A stretch of DNA of 64,000 bases from Mycobacterium aquaticum (GTDB lineage Bacteria; Actinomycetota; Actinomycetes; Mycobacteriales; Mycobacteriaceae). Under the pieces are notes generated by a model. That model had not been told where the DNA came from and searched no databases. It saw only the letters and a list, made by a program, of their open reading frames with translations. This document shows positions 7,831-15,652 of this stretch, in pieces. The position numbers and the translations under genes were made by a program. The stretch lies in NCBI RefSeq assembly GCF_002086485.1, contig NZ_MVHF01000023.1, positions 44,343-108,342 of the forward strand. Direction: 5' to 3'. Numbering within the stretch: position 1 is the first letter of the stretch; each line of letters starts with the position of its first letter.

Positions 7831-7989
7831 ATGAACGGACACACGCTCTTCTCACGGATAGTCGGATTCTTCCGTGCCGGCTACCCGACGGACGCACCCC
7901 GACTGGGTCATGTGGCATTGATCGCAATGTGCCCCGCAGCCGTCAGCGTAGTGCGACCGTCTGCGATGAACCCAAACACGTTTGGGTAA
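7831..7989 (+). CDS. Very short DUF3349-type protein, 52 aa
   Basis: The ATG at 7831 has a good ribosome-binding site (GAAGGAGC, 7 nt away). The product begins MNGHTLFSRIVGFFRAGYP and continues DAPRLGHVALIAMCP, which matches the start of the mycobacterial DUF3349 domain (a FL..VV.WLRAGYPxG.P pattern, then a PLLALL-like helix). Family members are usually about 100 residues, and here the frame stops after 52. The missing C-terminal half makes it either a naturally short form or a gene shortened by a frameshift. It stands behind shared promoter element A. DUF3349 function is unknown. Confidence 0.5.
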   Translation: MNGHTLFSRIVGFFRAGYPTDAPRLGHVALIAMCPAAVSVVRPSAMNPNTFG

Positions 7990-8094
7990 CGGGTTTCTCG
8001 CGATGCCCACGGCGACAGTGGCAGACAGCGCATGCAGCGCCCGCGCCGCATGCGCTGTCCTCGTGACACACTCGGTTCAGAGATAGGAGCCGCC

Positions 8095-9423
8095 ATGGAA
8101 CGGGCCGCGTACGAACGCCTTCGCGCAGCACATCTCAGCGCCGTTCAAGGAGCACTCGACGATCACGTGGGCCGCCTCGACTGGTCGGCTGATCAGCTCC
8201 ACCGCCACCGCGATCAGGCGTTGCGATCGCTTCTCGGCTACGCGCGCGAACGTTCGCCGTTCTACGCCGACCGACTGCGGGGTCTCGACCTCGATGCGCT
8301 CACCGCCACCGACCTGGCTTCGGTCCCCATCCTGACGAAGGCCGAGGCACAAGCCGACTGGGATGCGATCGTGACCGTACCCGATCTCAATCGCGTTACG
8401 GCAGAACGTGTTCTGAATGAACAGACCTGGTTCTCCTACACCTCTGGTGACCGGCAGGTGTTCAGCTCCGGCGGCTCAAGCGGAGTGCGCGGCGTGTACG
8501 TCTGGGACTGGCAGTTCTTCGTGACCACCGCATGCCTTGCCTGGCGTATCCAAGCCCGCGACGAGCGTAGACAAGGACCGGTGCCGAACGCGCGACTGGC
8601 GGTGCTCAGCGCAGGGCTGCCACCTCATGCCAGCACCCCGCTGTTCAACGTACCCACCGCCGTGGGCATGCAGACCGTCGTCATCGAAGCCGGCGCACCT
8701 TTCGACGAGGTACTCGCTACCGTCGAACGGCACGCACCGACCCACCTGGTGGGGTACGCCAGCGTAATCGGCCGCCTGGCGCGCGCAGCGCTGGCGGGTG
8801 ACCTGCACATCCGCCCTGTGCGAGTGAGCACAAATTCCGAACCGTTGCTGCCCGCGGACCGCGAGGCGATCGTCAATGCCTGGCACGCTCCCCTGTACAA
8901 CCTCTGGGGCTCAACGGAAATCGGGGTTCAGGCCGTCGGCTGCGCCCAGGGTTCCGGCCTACACGTGTGCGAGGACGAGGTCATCCTCGAATCGGTGGAT
9001 GGACGCACGCTCGCGACCTGCTTGTCCAACCGGACGTTCCCCTTCATCCGCTACGACCTCGGCGACGAGATCACCATGACGTCCGAGCCATGTGCATGTG
9101 GCTTGGCGTACACGCGGGTCGCCGACATCAGCGGCCGGCGCGACGACGACTTCATGTACGGCCCACACATGGTGCCGGCCAGCGCCTTTCGGCACGTCCT
9201 CGGAACCGATCCCCGCATCGTCGAATACCAGGTGGTGCAGACCGAGAACGGCGCCGACATCCTCGTGGTGGCGCAGGCCGGGGTGGACGACCTGTCCCCC
9301 GCGCTCGCCAAGGCGATGCAGCGCTTTGGCGTCGCTTCACCGATCGTCCGGATACGTGCGGTCGAGAAGCTCGTGCGCAACGAAGGCAGCGGCAAGCTCA
9401 GGCGCTTCGTGCCCATGGCGTAG
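8095..9423 (+). CDS. Phenylacetate-CoA-ligase-like AMP-binding enzyme
   Basis: 442-residue adenylate-forming enzyme of the PaaK/CapK group, which activates an aromatic or fatty acid as an adenylate and then a thioester. Seen are YARERSPFYADRL near residue 45, the phosphate-binding loop FSSGGSSGVRG near 125 (the SSGTTG equivalent), the adenine-binding NLWGSTEIG near 270, and the RYDLGDE motif near 320, which supplies the ribose-binding Asp. The C-terminal lobe ends with NEGSGKLRRFVP, whose Lys is the usual catalytic lysine. The start at 8095 follows AGGAGCCGCC; the frame is open upstream. Substrate unknown. No other phenylacetate catabolism genes are nearby. Confidence 0.8.
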   Translation: MERAAYERLRAAHLSAVQGALDDHVGRLDWSADQLHRHRDQALRSLLGYARERSPFYADRLRGLDLDALTATDLASVPILTKAEAQADWDAIVTVPDLNRVTAERVLNEQTWFSYTSGDRQVFSSGGSSGVRGVYVWDWQFFVTTACLAWRIQARDERRQGPVPNARLAVLSAGLPPHASTPLFNVPTAVGMQTVVIEAGAPFDEVLATVERHAPTHLVGYASVIGRLARAALAGDLHIRPVRVSTNSEPLLPADREAIVNAWHAPLYNLWGSTEIGVQAVGCAQGSGLHVCEDEVILESVDGRTLATCLSNRTFPFIRYDLGDEITMTSEPCACGLAYTRVADISGRRDDDFMYGPHMVPASAFRHVLGTDPRIVEYQVVQTENGADILVVAQAGVDDLSPALAKAMQRFGVASPIVRIRAVEKLVRNEGSGKLRRFVPMA

Positions 9424-9443
9424 GCCGCAACCTGACGCGCGAG

Positions 9444-9468
9444 GGCAGATCAGACGCGTAGATCTGCC
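9444..9468. terminator. Hairpin between convergent genes
   Basis: Inverted repeat with 8-bp arms GGCAGATC (9444-9451) and GATCTGCC (9461-9468) and a 9-nt loop. It lies just past the stop of the ligase gene and inside the last codons of the convergent urea-channel gene. It probably acts as an intrinsic terminator in one or both directions; there is no U-run, as is usual in mycobacteria. Confidence 0.5.
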
Positions 9469-10106
9469 GCTGATTCATGGGCACGCAGGTCAGCCGGCAC
9501 GTTGCGGCGGGCACTGCGCTGAGCCAGCGCCACCGAAAGCGCCGTCGCAATCACCAATACCACGAGCGCACCGAAGCCCACTGCCGCGGACGTCGTCCAC
9601 ACTCCGTTGAGCAGTAGCAGCGCCGGCACGGTGCACGTCGGAATACCCAGCAAAATCACGAACCATCCGGTGAAATGCCCCAGGTCGACGCGCCCGGCCC
9701 TGGTCACACCGAGTCCCAGCATCACGAAGAACAGCGACCATATGATCGCCCAGGTCGCCCAGATGACGGCGAACACCGGGTCGGTACCGACGCTCTTGAT
9801 CGCAAGAAAAGTCACCACCACCGCAACGAATGAGCAGTACCAACCGAACCCCCGCGCATCGATGCCGAAGATCTGGATGAACCCGAACCACAGGTAGGTG
9901 AACCCGAACAGATAGCTCGGCCAGGCCGCATTGACGACGGCAAGGTCGCCTCCCGACTGCGCCAGTACCAGCGTCGGCACGACAATCTGAGCGGACCCGA
10001 CGAACAAATTCAGCGGCGCAGCTCCGCGTCCATCGACCACTCCGATGGCCACCAGCCCATTGACGAGCAGCACTACTCCGACGAAAAGAAGTCCGACATT
10101 ACCCAT
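9450..10106 (-). CDS. AmiS/UreI family urea (amide) channel
   Basis: 218-residue inner-membrane channel of the AmiS/UreI family, which lets urea or short amides enter the cell. About six hydrophobic helices are visible, beginning MGNVGLLFVGVVLLVNGLV, with the conserved FGFTYLWFGF segment near residue 70 and the second Trp-rich half (WATWAIIWSLFFVMLGL) near 120. It lies next to a full urease operon and behind a duplicate of the urease promoter, so it is very probably the urea channel feeding that urease. Its ATG shares one base with the TGA of the leader ORF upstream (TGATG), so translation is likely coupled. Confidence 0.88.
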   Translation of the reverse strand: MGNVGLLFVGVVLLVNGLVAIGVVDGRGAAPLNLFVGSAQIVVPTLVLAQSGGDLAVVNAAWPSYLFGFTYLWFGFIQIFGIDARGFGWYCSFVAVVVTFLAIKSVGTDPVFAVIWATWAIIWSLFFVMLGLGVTRAGRVDLGHFTGWFVILLGIPTCTVPALLLLNGVWTTSAAVGFGALVVLVIATALSVALAQRSARRNVPADLRAHESAADLRV

Positions 10107-10243
10107 CAGCGGGCGATCCCTTCTGCGGACGGACCGGTCTGGCTGGTCGTTACGAAAATGGTTGGCCGCGGGTCGGTTTCGTGCGCTGCGCAGGGTGCGC
10201 CCTGCACATTGGTGATCGCGGTCCGGCGGGTGAGTCTCAGCAT
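10106..10243 (-). CDS. Leader ORF upstream of the urea channel, 45 aa
   Basis: Short frame beginning MLRLTRRTAIT at 10243, directly at the edge of the 88-bp promoter repeat, with AGGGG 8 nt before the ATG. It ends in TGATG, sharing the A with the start of the urea-channel gene, so its translation should drive that of the channel. Its first seven codons resemble those of the matching leader before urease (MAKLTRHLT). The rest has no recognisable similarity. It is probably a translation-coupling or regulatory leader rather than a functional protein. Confidence 0.5.
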   Translation of the reverse strand: MLRLTRRTAITNVQGAPCAAHETDPRPTIFVTTSQTGPSAEGIAR

Positions 10244-10330
10244 GTCGTGGGCCCCTGTCGTGTGACGGTGAGTTCTCGACAGCGTAGGAACGCTCGCGTC
10301 GGCGGAGCTATGGGAGGAATCTCCCATTTG
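10243..10330 (-). promoter_or_regulatory. Promoter/operator copy 1 (urea-channel side), inverted copy of 11586-11673
   Basis: 88 bp that match the reverse complement of 11586-11673 at 84 of 88 positions. It contains the dyad ATGGGAG-ATTC-CTCCCAT (10310-10327, read leftward), a -10-like TACGCT (10281-10286, minus strand) and the AGGGG ribosome-binding site of the leader ORF. The dyad centre lies about 44 bp before the predicted start, a typical LuxR-type activator position. The luxR gene at 10360-11355 lies next to it. Confidence 0.75.
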
Positions 10331-10359
10331 GGGCGATCAGCGGGAGGCCGCAGCCGAAT

Positions 10360-11355
10360 TCAGTCGGCTGCAACTCCCCCAGTGTTGAGGTCACGCAGCA
10401 TTTTGCCGGACAGCAGCCCCCAGGACATGGCCTGGGACACGCACGACGCACGGTTGCTGGCGCCGAGTTTGGCTGTCGCACTCTCCAGATGGTGTCCCGC
10501 AGTGCGGACGCTGATGAACAGCCGGGCCGCAATCTGGTTGTTGGTCAGGCCCTGCGCGGCAAGGGTGAGCGCATCGAGTTCGCGAGGCGTGATCCCGAAC
10601 GGCAGCGCGGCGCGCGTGATCAACATGACCGCCTGCAGGCTGTCCTGCTGGAAACGTGGCGCCGTCCCGATGCGCCGGACGTGCAGCCAGCCTGTGCCGT
10701 CGTGCCAACGTGAGGTGGTGCCGCCCACCGTGGCCAACGCCATCTCACCGACAAGCTTCTCATCCAGCGCCGAATCCCACTGGCCCCCCAACCGCAACAG
10801 ATGCGCGCGGCCGGTCCGGTCGACCGCCCAGGCCTGAGCTTCCGGCCCCATCAGTTCGGCCACCATCCGCGGCCTCACCGAAAGATCCAGGTGTTCGGCC
10901 ATCTGCAAACGCAGCGCGTCGATCTCGTCGACATCGTTGTCGCTGGGATAGCGCGGATCGTCGCAGTTGACGTGGAGGGTGCCGGCATAGGCGCCATCAG
11001 CGGTGACCAGCCGGGCCGACAGCCCCTCGTCGAATCCGGCCGGAGCGAAAACCCCGGTCACGGAGTACGTAGTGCGGTAAGCCGGAAAATCACGCCACCG
11101 CAGTGGCCCCAAGCTACGCCTGCGCATGGCATCGAACAACGGGTCGTGCTCGACAAACCACGTATTGAAGTGATCCATCACCCGATCGGGATAGCCATGG
11201 TTGGCCAGCGAGAGGTGCCGACGCTGAATCGGGTCCCAGAGGCAGATCGCCGAGGCCGACGATGCCACCCGCTTACCAAGGGCATCGAGTACCTCGCTAG
11301 CCAGGCATTCGATGCTGGTGTCACTGTCGAGCATCGCGGCGTAGGTGCCCGCCAT
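10360..11355 (-). CDS. LuxR-family transcriptional regulator, probable urease activator
   Basis: 331-residue regulator. The N-terminal two thirds (about 10-250) look like a GAF-type sensory region (SSASAICLWDPIQRRH, then TLHVNCDDPRYPS). The C-terminal 65 residues are a LuxR/GerE helix-turn-helix: GITPRELDALTLAAQGLTNN, then QIAARLFISVRTAGHHL as the recognition part. The ATG at 11355 begins the conserved region; the frame is open further upstream. The gene lies between two inverted copies of one promoter, one reading to the urea channel and one to urease, so it is the obvious candidate to bind their shared dyad. The signal sensed is unknown. Confidence 0.82.
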   Translation of the reverse strand: MAGTYAAMLDSDTSIECLASEVLDALGKRVASSASAICLWDPIQRRHLSLANHGYPDRVMDHFNTWFVEHDPLFDAMRRRSLGPLRWRDFPAYRTTYSVTGVFAPAGFDEGLSARLVTADGAYAGTLHVNCDDPRYPSDNDVDEIDALRLQMAEHLDLSVRPRMVAELMGPEAQAWAVDRTGRAHLLRLGGQWDSALDEKLVGEMALATVGGTTSRWHDGTGWLHVRRIGTAPRFQQDSLQAVMLITRAALPFGITPRELDALTLAAQGLTNNQIAARLFISVRTAGHHLESATAKLGASNRASCVSQAMSWGLLSGKMLRDLNTGGVAAD

Positions 11356-11585
11356 CGCCAGAAGTCCCTTCCTGCCGTTGCCCCGAACTGATTGTGCCCT
11401 GCCTGCGTCGGGCCGCGGTTTCGGCAGATTGTATGCGGCGGTCCGCGAATTCACGCCGCTTTCGCGGACTTCTTACGACGTTCGGTAAGGCTCCTCTCCG
11501 GCACCGGCCGGGAAACTCGAAACCATCATCTGCAAGGCATGTTTGGTGAGAGTGCCACCTGCGAGACCGCGGCGAGCCCGCGCGT

Positions 11586-11673
11586 CAAATGGGAGATTCC
11601 TCCCATAGCCCCGCCGATGCGCCCGTTCCTACGCTGTCGAGAACTCACCGTCACACGACAGGGGCCCACGACA
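11586..11673 (+). promoter_or_regulatory. Promoter/operator copy 2 (urease side), inverted copy of 10243-10330
   Basis: Contains the dyad ATGGGAGATTCCTCCCAT at 11589-11606 (7-bp arms, 4-nt centre), a -10-like TACGCT at 11630-11635 and AGGGG shortly before the leader start codon. The match to copy 1 begins about 3 nt before the dyad and ends at the leader start codon, so dyad, promoter and leader ribosome-binding site have been kept together. The predicted start site (about 11642) puts the dyad centre near -44. Confidence 0.75.
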
Positions 11674-11674
11674 C

Positions 11675-11809
11675 ATGGCGAAACTCACCCGACACCTCAC
11701 CGCCACCATGACCGCGGCTGATCCACCAGGTGTGCGCATCCCAGCAACCGGCTCAACCCCGCCCGTACCTGCAGGACTGTCCGTCGGCAAGGAAATCACG
11801 TGCATCTGA
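11675..11809 (+). CDS. Leader ORF upstream of urease, 44 aa
   Basis: Short frame MAKLTRHLTATMTAAD, Pro-rich later, starting 1 nt after the promoter repeat. It overlaps the GTG start of ureAB by 10 nt in another frame. The first codons are related to the leader before the urea channel. No known domain. The overlap, the shared ribosome-binding site and the conserved position argue for translational coupling or attenuation. It could also be a decayed N-terminal piece of an older gene. Confidence 0.45.
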   Translation: MAKLTRHLTATMTAADPPGVRIPATGSTPPVPAGLSVGKEITCI

Positions 11810-12501
11810 CACCGAAAGATGAAGACCGGCTGCTGCTGTTTCTCGCCGCCGAACTGGCTCGCAAGCGGCGGGGCGCCGGACTGGCCCTGACCTACGCGGA
11901 GGCACGCGCCCTGATTGCCGACGAGGTCGCCGAGGCGGCACGCGCGGGCGCCACCGTTGCCGAGGCCGCGGCGCACGGTGCCGCCCTGTTGACCGACGAC
12001 GATGTGCTGCCCGGCGTGCGCACGCTGCTGGGCTCGGTGCAGGTGGAGGCCTTCTTCGAAGACGGACAAAAGCTGGTCACCGTGCACGATGCGATCACGC
12101 CGGGTAACAGGACGGCCTCTGAACTCGCCGTCAACCCCGGCGAGATCCTCACCGCTGAAGGCGATCTGGAGCTCAACGCGGGCAGAGAGACCGCGTCGGT
12201 CACCGTCGAGAACACCGGTGACCGGCCGATCCAGGTGGGTTCGCACTTCCATTTCTTCGAAGCCAACCGGGCGCTGCGCTTCGACCGGAGCGCCGCCTTC
12301 GGGAAGCGTCTGGACATCCCCTCCGGAACCGCAGTGCGGTTCGAACCCGGTGAAGCACAAGATGTTTCGTTGACACAGTACGCGGGCGAGCAGATTGTCA
12401 TCGGACAGAACGACGTAACGAACGGCCCGACCAGCACCGAACCAAGCGGAGAGCTCATGACCAGCATGCACAACCACGGCTTCCTCGATACGGAGGCATG
12501 A
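11800..12501 (+). CDS. ureAB: Urease gamma-beta fusion subunit
   Basis: Structural urease subunit that joins the gamma and beta chains in one 233-residue polypeptide. The gamma part (residues 1-100) starts MHLTPKDEDRLLLFLAAELA and includes LTYAEARALIADEV and VQVEAFFEDGQKLVTVHDAI. The beta part (about 108-233) contains PGEILTAEGDLELNAG, VTVENTGDRPIQVGSHFHFF and EANRALRFDR. Separate ureA and ureB are the rule in Mycobacterium tuberculosis, and fused forms occur in some bacteria. The GTG start has AAGGAA 6 nt upstream and overlaps the leader ORF. It ends 1 nt before ureC. Confidence 0.93.
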   Translation: MHLTPKDEDRLLLFLAAELARKRRGAGLALTYAEARALIADEVAEAARAGATVAEAAAHGAALLTDDDVLPGVRTLLGSVQVEAFFEDGQKLVTVHDAITPGNRTASELAVNPGEILTAEGDLELNAGRETASVTVENTGDRPIQVGSHFHFFEANRALRFDRSAAFGKRLDIPSGTAVRFEPGEAQDVSLTQYAGEQIVIGQNDVTNGPTSTEPSGELMTSMHNHGFLDTEA

Positions 12502-12502
12502 G

Positions 12503-14224
12503 ATGACCTACCGGATCAGCCGCCAGCGCTACGCCGAGCTGTATGGCCCCACCGTCGGTGATCGAGTCCGACTGGCCGACACCGAGTTGCTGGCCAAGGT
12601 CGAGGCCGACGCCACGGTATACGGCGACGAAGCCGTCTTCGGTGGCGGTAAGACAATGCGCGAAGGCATGGCCGTGCACGGCGACGTGACCAACGGCGAT
12701 GGCGCGTTGGATTTCGTCATCACCAACGTCCTGATCATCGACGCCGTCTTGGGTATCCGCAAGGCCGACATAGGGATTCGCAACGGTCGTATCGCCGGAA
12801 TCGGCAAGTCCGGCAACCCGCGCACCATGGCCGGAGTCGACCCCGATCTTGTCATCGGCGCGGGCACCGATATTCGCTCCGGTGAGGGCATGATCGCCAC
12901 CGCAGGCGCGATCGACGTACACGTGCACTTCGACAGCGCCGGACTGGTCGAGGAAGCCATCTCCAGCGGCATCACGACGATGATCGGCGGCGGCCTGGGG
13001 CCGGTCACGGTGGGTATCACCTCGTCGGGACCCACCAACCTGGCCCGGATGCTGCGAGCAGCCGAAGCCTTCCCGATGAACTTCGGTTTCATCGGAAATG
13101 GCAGCGCGTCGAGCGTCGCACCGCTGATCGAGCAGGGGCTTGCCGGCGCCATCGGTTACAAGATCCACGAGGATTGGGGCGCAACCCCCGCCGCCATCCG
13201 GGCATCCCTGGATGCCGGTGACGAATTGGACCTGCAGGTGCAGATCCACACCGACACCCTCAACGAGGCAGGGTTCTTCGAGGACACCATGGCCGCCATC
13301 GGCGGCCGGCCGATCCACACCTACCACGCCGAAGGCGCCGGCGGCGGGCACGCGCCTGACATCATGCGCGTGGTCGGTGAGCCGTACTGCCTACCGTCCT
13401 CGACCAATCCGACGAACCCATACACGCTCAACACCTTCGACGAGCATCTGGACATGGTGATGGTGTGTCACCATCTCAACCCACGTATCCGGGAAGACGT
13501 GGCCTTCGCGGAGTCCCGTATCCGACGCGAGACGATCGCGGCCGAGGACGTCCTGCACGACCTCGGTGCCATTTCGGCGATGGGTTCGGACTCCCAAGGC
13601 ATGGGCCGGATCGGTGAGAGCATCGCGCGCACTTGGCAACTGGCATCCCACATGCGCGCCACCCGGGGACCGCTACCCGAGGACGTGACCAGCGGACCGC
13701 CTGCCGACAACGCCAGGATCCTGCGCTATATCGCCAAGCTGACCATCAATCCGGCCAAGCTGTTCGGCATCGACCACGAGGTCGGCTCATTGGAACCGGG
13801 CAAACTGGCCGACATCGTCCTGTGGGAGCCGAAGTTCTTCGGTATCCGTCCCGAAGTGGTGTTCAAGGGTGGATTCCCCGCCTGGTCTGTGATGGGTGAA
13901 TCGAACGCCTCACTGATGACCTGCGAACCACTGAAATATCGACCGCAGTGGGCCGCCTACGGTCGCACACCCGCCGACGTCTCCGTGAACTTCGTCGCCG
14001 AGGCAGCCATCGAGGGCGGACTGGCCGAGCAGCTGGGCCTGCAAAGCCGGCTGGTGCCCTGTCGCGGTGCTCGGTCGCTGACAAAAGCCGATCTACTGCA
14101 CAACAACTACCTGCCAGATATCTCGATCGAACCCGATACCTACCGGGTGATCGTGGATGGTGAGCTGTGCAGCAGTACCCCGATGGCAGCCGTGCCACTG
14201 GGCCGGCGTTACACCCTGAAATAG
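12503..14224 (+). CDS. ureC: Urease alpha (catalytic) subunit
   Basis: 573-residue catalytic subunit that hydrolyses urea to ammonia and carbamate at a dinickel centre. It starts with ISRQRYAELYGPTVGDRVRL. The nickel ligands are in IDVHVHFD; the carbamylated lysine is K220 in GAIGYKIHEDWG; further ligand regions are VQIHTDTLNEAG and THTYHAEGAGGGHAPD-like IHTYHAEGAGGGHAPD; the mobile flap carries MVCHHLN; and GSDSQGMGRIGE supplies the conserved Asp. Several positions differ from the textbook motifs (DSAG after HVHF, GSDSQGMG instead of GSDSQAMG), so it belongs to a divergent branch. Length is normal. Translation is probably coupled to ureAB. Confidence 0.96.
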   Translation: MTYRISRQRYAELYGPTVGDRVRLADTELLAKVEADATVYGDEAVFGGGKTMREGMAVHGDVTNGDGALDFVITNVLIIDAVLGIRKADIGIRNGRIAGIGKSGNPRTMAGVDPDLVIGAGTDIRSGEGMIATAGAIDVHVHFDSAGLVEEAISSGITTMIGGGLGPVTVGITSSGPTNLARMLRAAEAFPMNFGFIGNGSASSVAPLIEQGLAGAIGYKIHEDWGATPAAIRASLDAGDELDLQVQIHTDTLNEAGFFEDTMAAIGGRPIHTYHAEGAGGGHAPDIMRVVGEPYCLPSSTNPTNPYTLNTFDEHLDMVMVCHHLNPRIREDVAFAESRIRRETIAAEDVLHDLGAISAMGSDSQGMGRIGESIARTWQLASHMRATRGPLPEDVTSGPPADNARILRYIAKLTINPAKLFGIDHEVGSLEPGKLADIVLWEPKFFGIRPEVVFKGGFPAWSVMGESNASLMTCEPLKYRPQWAAYGRTPADVSVNFVAEAAIEGGLAEQLGLQSRLVPCRGARSLTKADLLHNNYLPDISIEPDTYRVIVDGELCSSTPMAAVPLGRRYTLK

Positions 14225-14237
14225 GGAGGCAGACAAC

Positions 14238-14858
14238 GTGAATGAAGTGATCCGCATCGGCATCGGTGGTCCCGTCGGATCCGGCAAGACCCGGCTGGTC
14301 GAGACGTTGATCCCCGAACTCGTCCGAAGAGGGCTCAGTGTCGCGGTGATCACCAACGACCTGGTGACCGACGAGGACGCGCAACGGGTCCGGCGCAGCG
14401 GTGTCATCGACCCGGCCCGGGTGCGTGCAGTAGAGACCGGCGCGTGCCCGCACACGGCGATTCGGGAAGACCCGTCGGCCAATCTCGCTGCGGCACGGGC
14501 CCTGGCCACGGAGTTCGACGATCTCGACCTGATCCTCATCGAGTCGGGCGGCGACAATCTCGCCGCCACCTTCACTTCGGACCTGGTCGACTACTGGATA
14601 TTCGTGATCGACACGGCGGGCGGTGACGACATTCCGCGTAAGAAGGGCATCGGCCTTCTACAAGCAGACCTGCTGGTGGTCAACAAGATCGACCTCGCCG
14701 AACTGGTGGGCTCCGACCTCGACGGGATGCGGCGTGACTGCGACATCGCGCGACCGACCAAGCCCACGGTGTTCACCGACCTGCGCTCCGGACATGGACT
14801 GATCGAACTGACCGATGTCCTGTTGGACGGTGCCATGCTCGTCCCGGGCCGCGCGTGA
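14238..14858 (+). CDS. ureG: Urease accessory GTPase UreG
   Basis: 206-residue GTPase that powers nickel insertion into apo-urease within the UreDFG complex. The P-loop GGPVGSGKT is at residues 8-16, followed by ITNDLVTDEDA, the metal-binding Cys-Pro-His of TGACPHTAIREDPS near residue 73, the ESGGDNLAATF motif near 100 and the NKID base-recognition motif near 153. Family length is normal. It follows ureC after 13 bp with its own GGGAGGC ribosome-binding site, and overlaps ureD by 4 bp. Confidence 0.95.
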   Translation: MNEVIRIGIGGPVGSGKTRLVETLIPELVRRGLSVAVITNDLVTDEDAQRVRRSGVIDPARVRAVETGACPHTAIREDPSANLAAARALATEFDDLDLILIESGGDNLAATFTSDLVDYWIFVIDTAGGDDIPRKKGIGLLQADLLVVNKIDLAELVGSDLDGMRRDCDIARPTKPTVFTDLRSGHGLIELTDVLLDGAMLVPGRA

Positions 14859-15640
14859 TCGCACCCGGTGAGCTGACCGTTCACGTCGGCACCGACGACA
14901 CGGGACGTACCCGCATCAGCAAGCTGCGGCAGCGTTATCCGCAGCGGGTCACCACCGTCCTGCATTCCGACGAGAGGTTCCCGCTCGCTGCAGTGCTCTG
15001 CGTGCAGAGCCCCAGCGGCGGGACCTTCTCCGACGACGACCTGTGCACCACCGCGGTGTGTCCGTCGGGATCACATCTTCTGCTCACCACCCAGGCGGCG
15101 ACCCAGGTGTACGCAGGAGCCGGTCCAGGAGCCAGGCATCGGCTGCAGTTCACGGTATCCGCCGACGCCATCCTGGAGTACTTCCCCAAAACGGTTATAC
15201 CGCAGTCTGATTCGGTATTCGAACAGACGCTGGACATCGATATTTCACCGACCGGGACTTACCTCGGGTGGGAAGCCGTGGCCGCCGGCCGCATCGCCCA
15301 CGGTGAGCGGTTCCGGTACGCCTCCAGCGACTTCGCCGTCACGGTGCGCAGTGAAGGACAAGTGATAGCACGTGACCGACAACGGTTCACCCCGGCGGTC
15401 GCGCCGTTTCTCGGCGGCGACTACGTCGCGACCATGATGGTGCTCACCCCGGGGCGCCCGGCTGTGACCAACGTGGTCCGTGAGGCGCTCGCCGGCCTCC
15501 CGTATGTGCGGGGCGGTGTCGGCGAATTGCCCCGTGGTGCGGGGACTTTTGCCCGTATCACCACCGACCGTGCGCCGACGTTACGAAATGCCCAAGAGAC
15601 CATCCACGCCGCCGTGCGCGACGCGGTCCTGCCGCACTGA
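14855..15640 (+). CDS. ureD: Urease accessory protein UreD
   Basis: 261-residue scaffold (UreD/UreH) that docks on apo-urease and receives UreF and UreG. Family features are GSHLLLTTQAATQVYAG near residue 70, LEYFPKTVIPQSDSVFEQ near 108 and GERFRYASSDFAV near 150. The GTG start overlaps the ureG stop (GTGA). It is more divergent than the other Ure proteins, as is usual for UreD. Operon position between ureG and ureE supports the call. Confidence 0.9.
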   Translation: MIAPGELTVHVGTDDTGRTRISKLRQRYPQRVTTVLHSDERFPLAAVLCVQSPSGGTFSDDDLCTTAVCPSGSHLLLTTQAATQVYAGAGPGARHRLQFTVSADAILEYFPKTVIPQSDSVFEQTLDIDISPTGTYLGWEAVAAGRIAHGERFRYASSDFAVTVRSEGQVIARDRQRFTPAVAPFLGGDYVATMMVLTPGRPAVTNVVREALAGLPYVRGGVGELPRGAGTFARITTDRAPTLRNAQETIHAAVRDAVLPH

Positions 15641-15652
15641 AAGGTGCCCACG

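Noticed and set aside
11618..11660. Possible GlnR (nitrogen regulator) site in the urease promoter
   Set aside because: GAGAAC and GTCACAC halves are present, but the spacing is wrong for the GlnR consensus. The LuxR-type dyad explains the region better.
12335..12355. GTTCGAACCC, resembling a tRNA T-loop
   Set aside because: Inside the ureAB coding sequence; there is no acceptor stem or anticodon arm.
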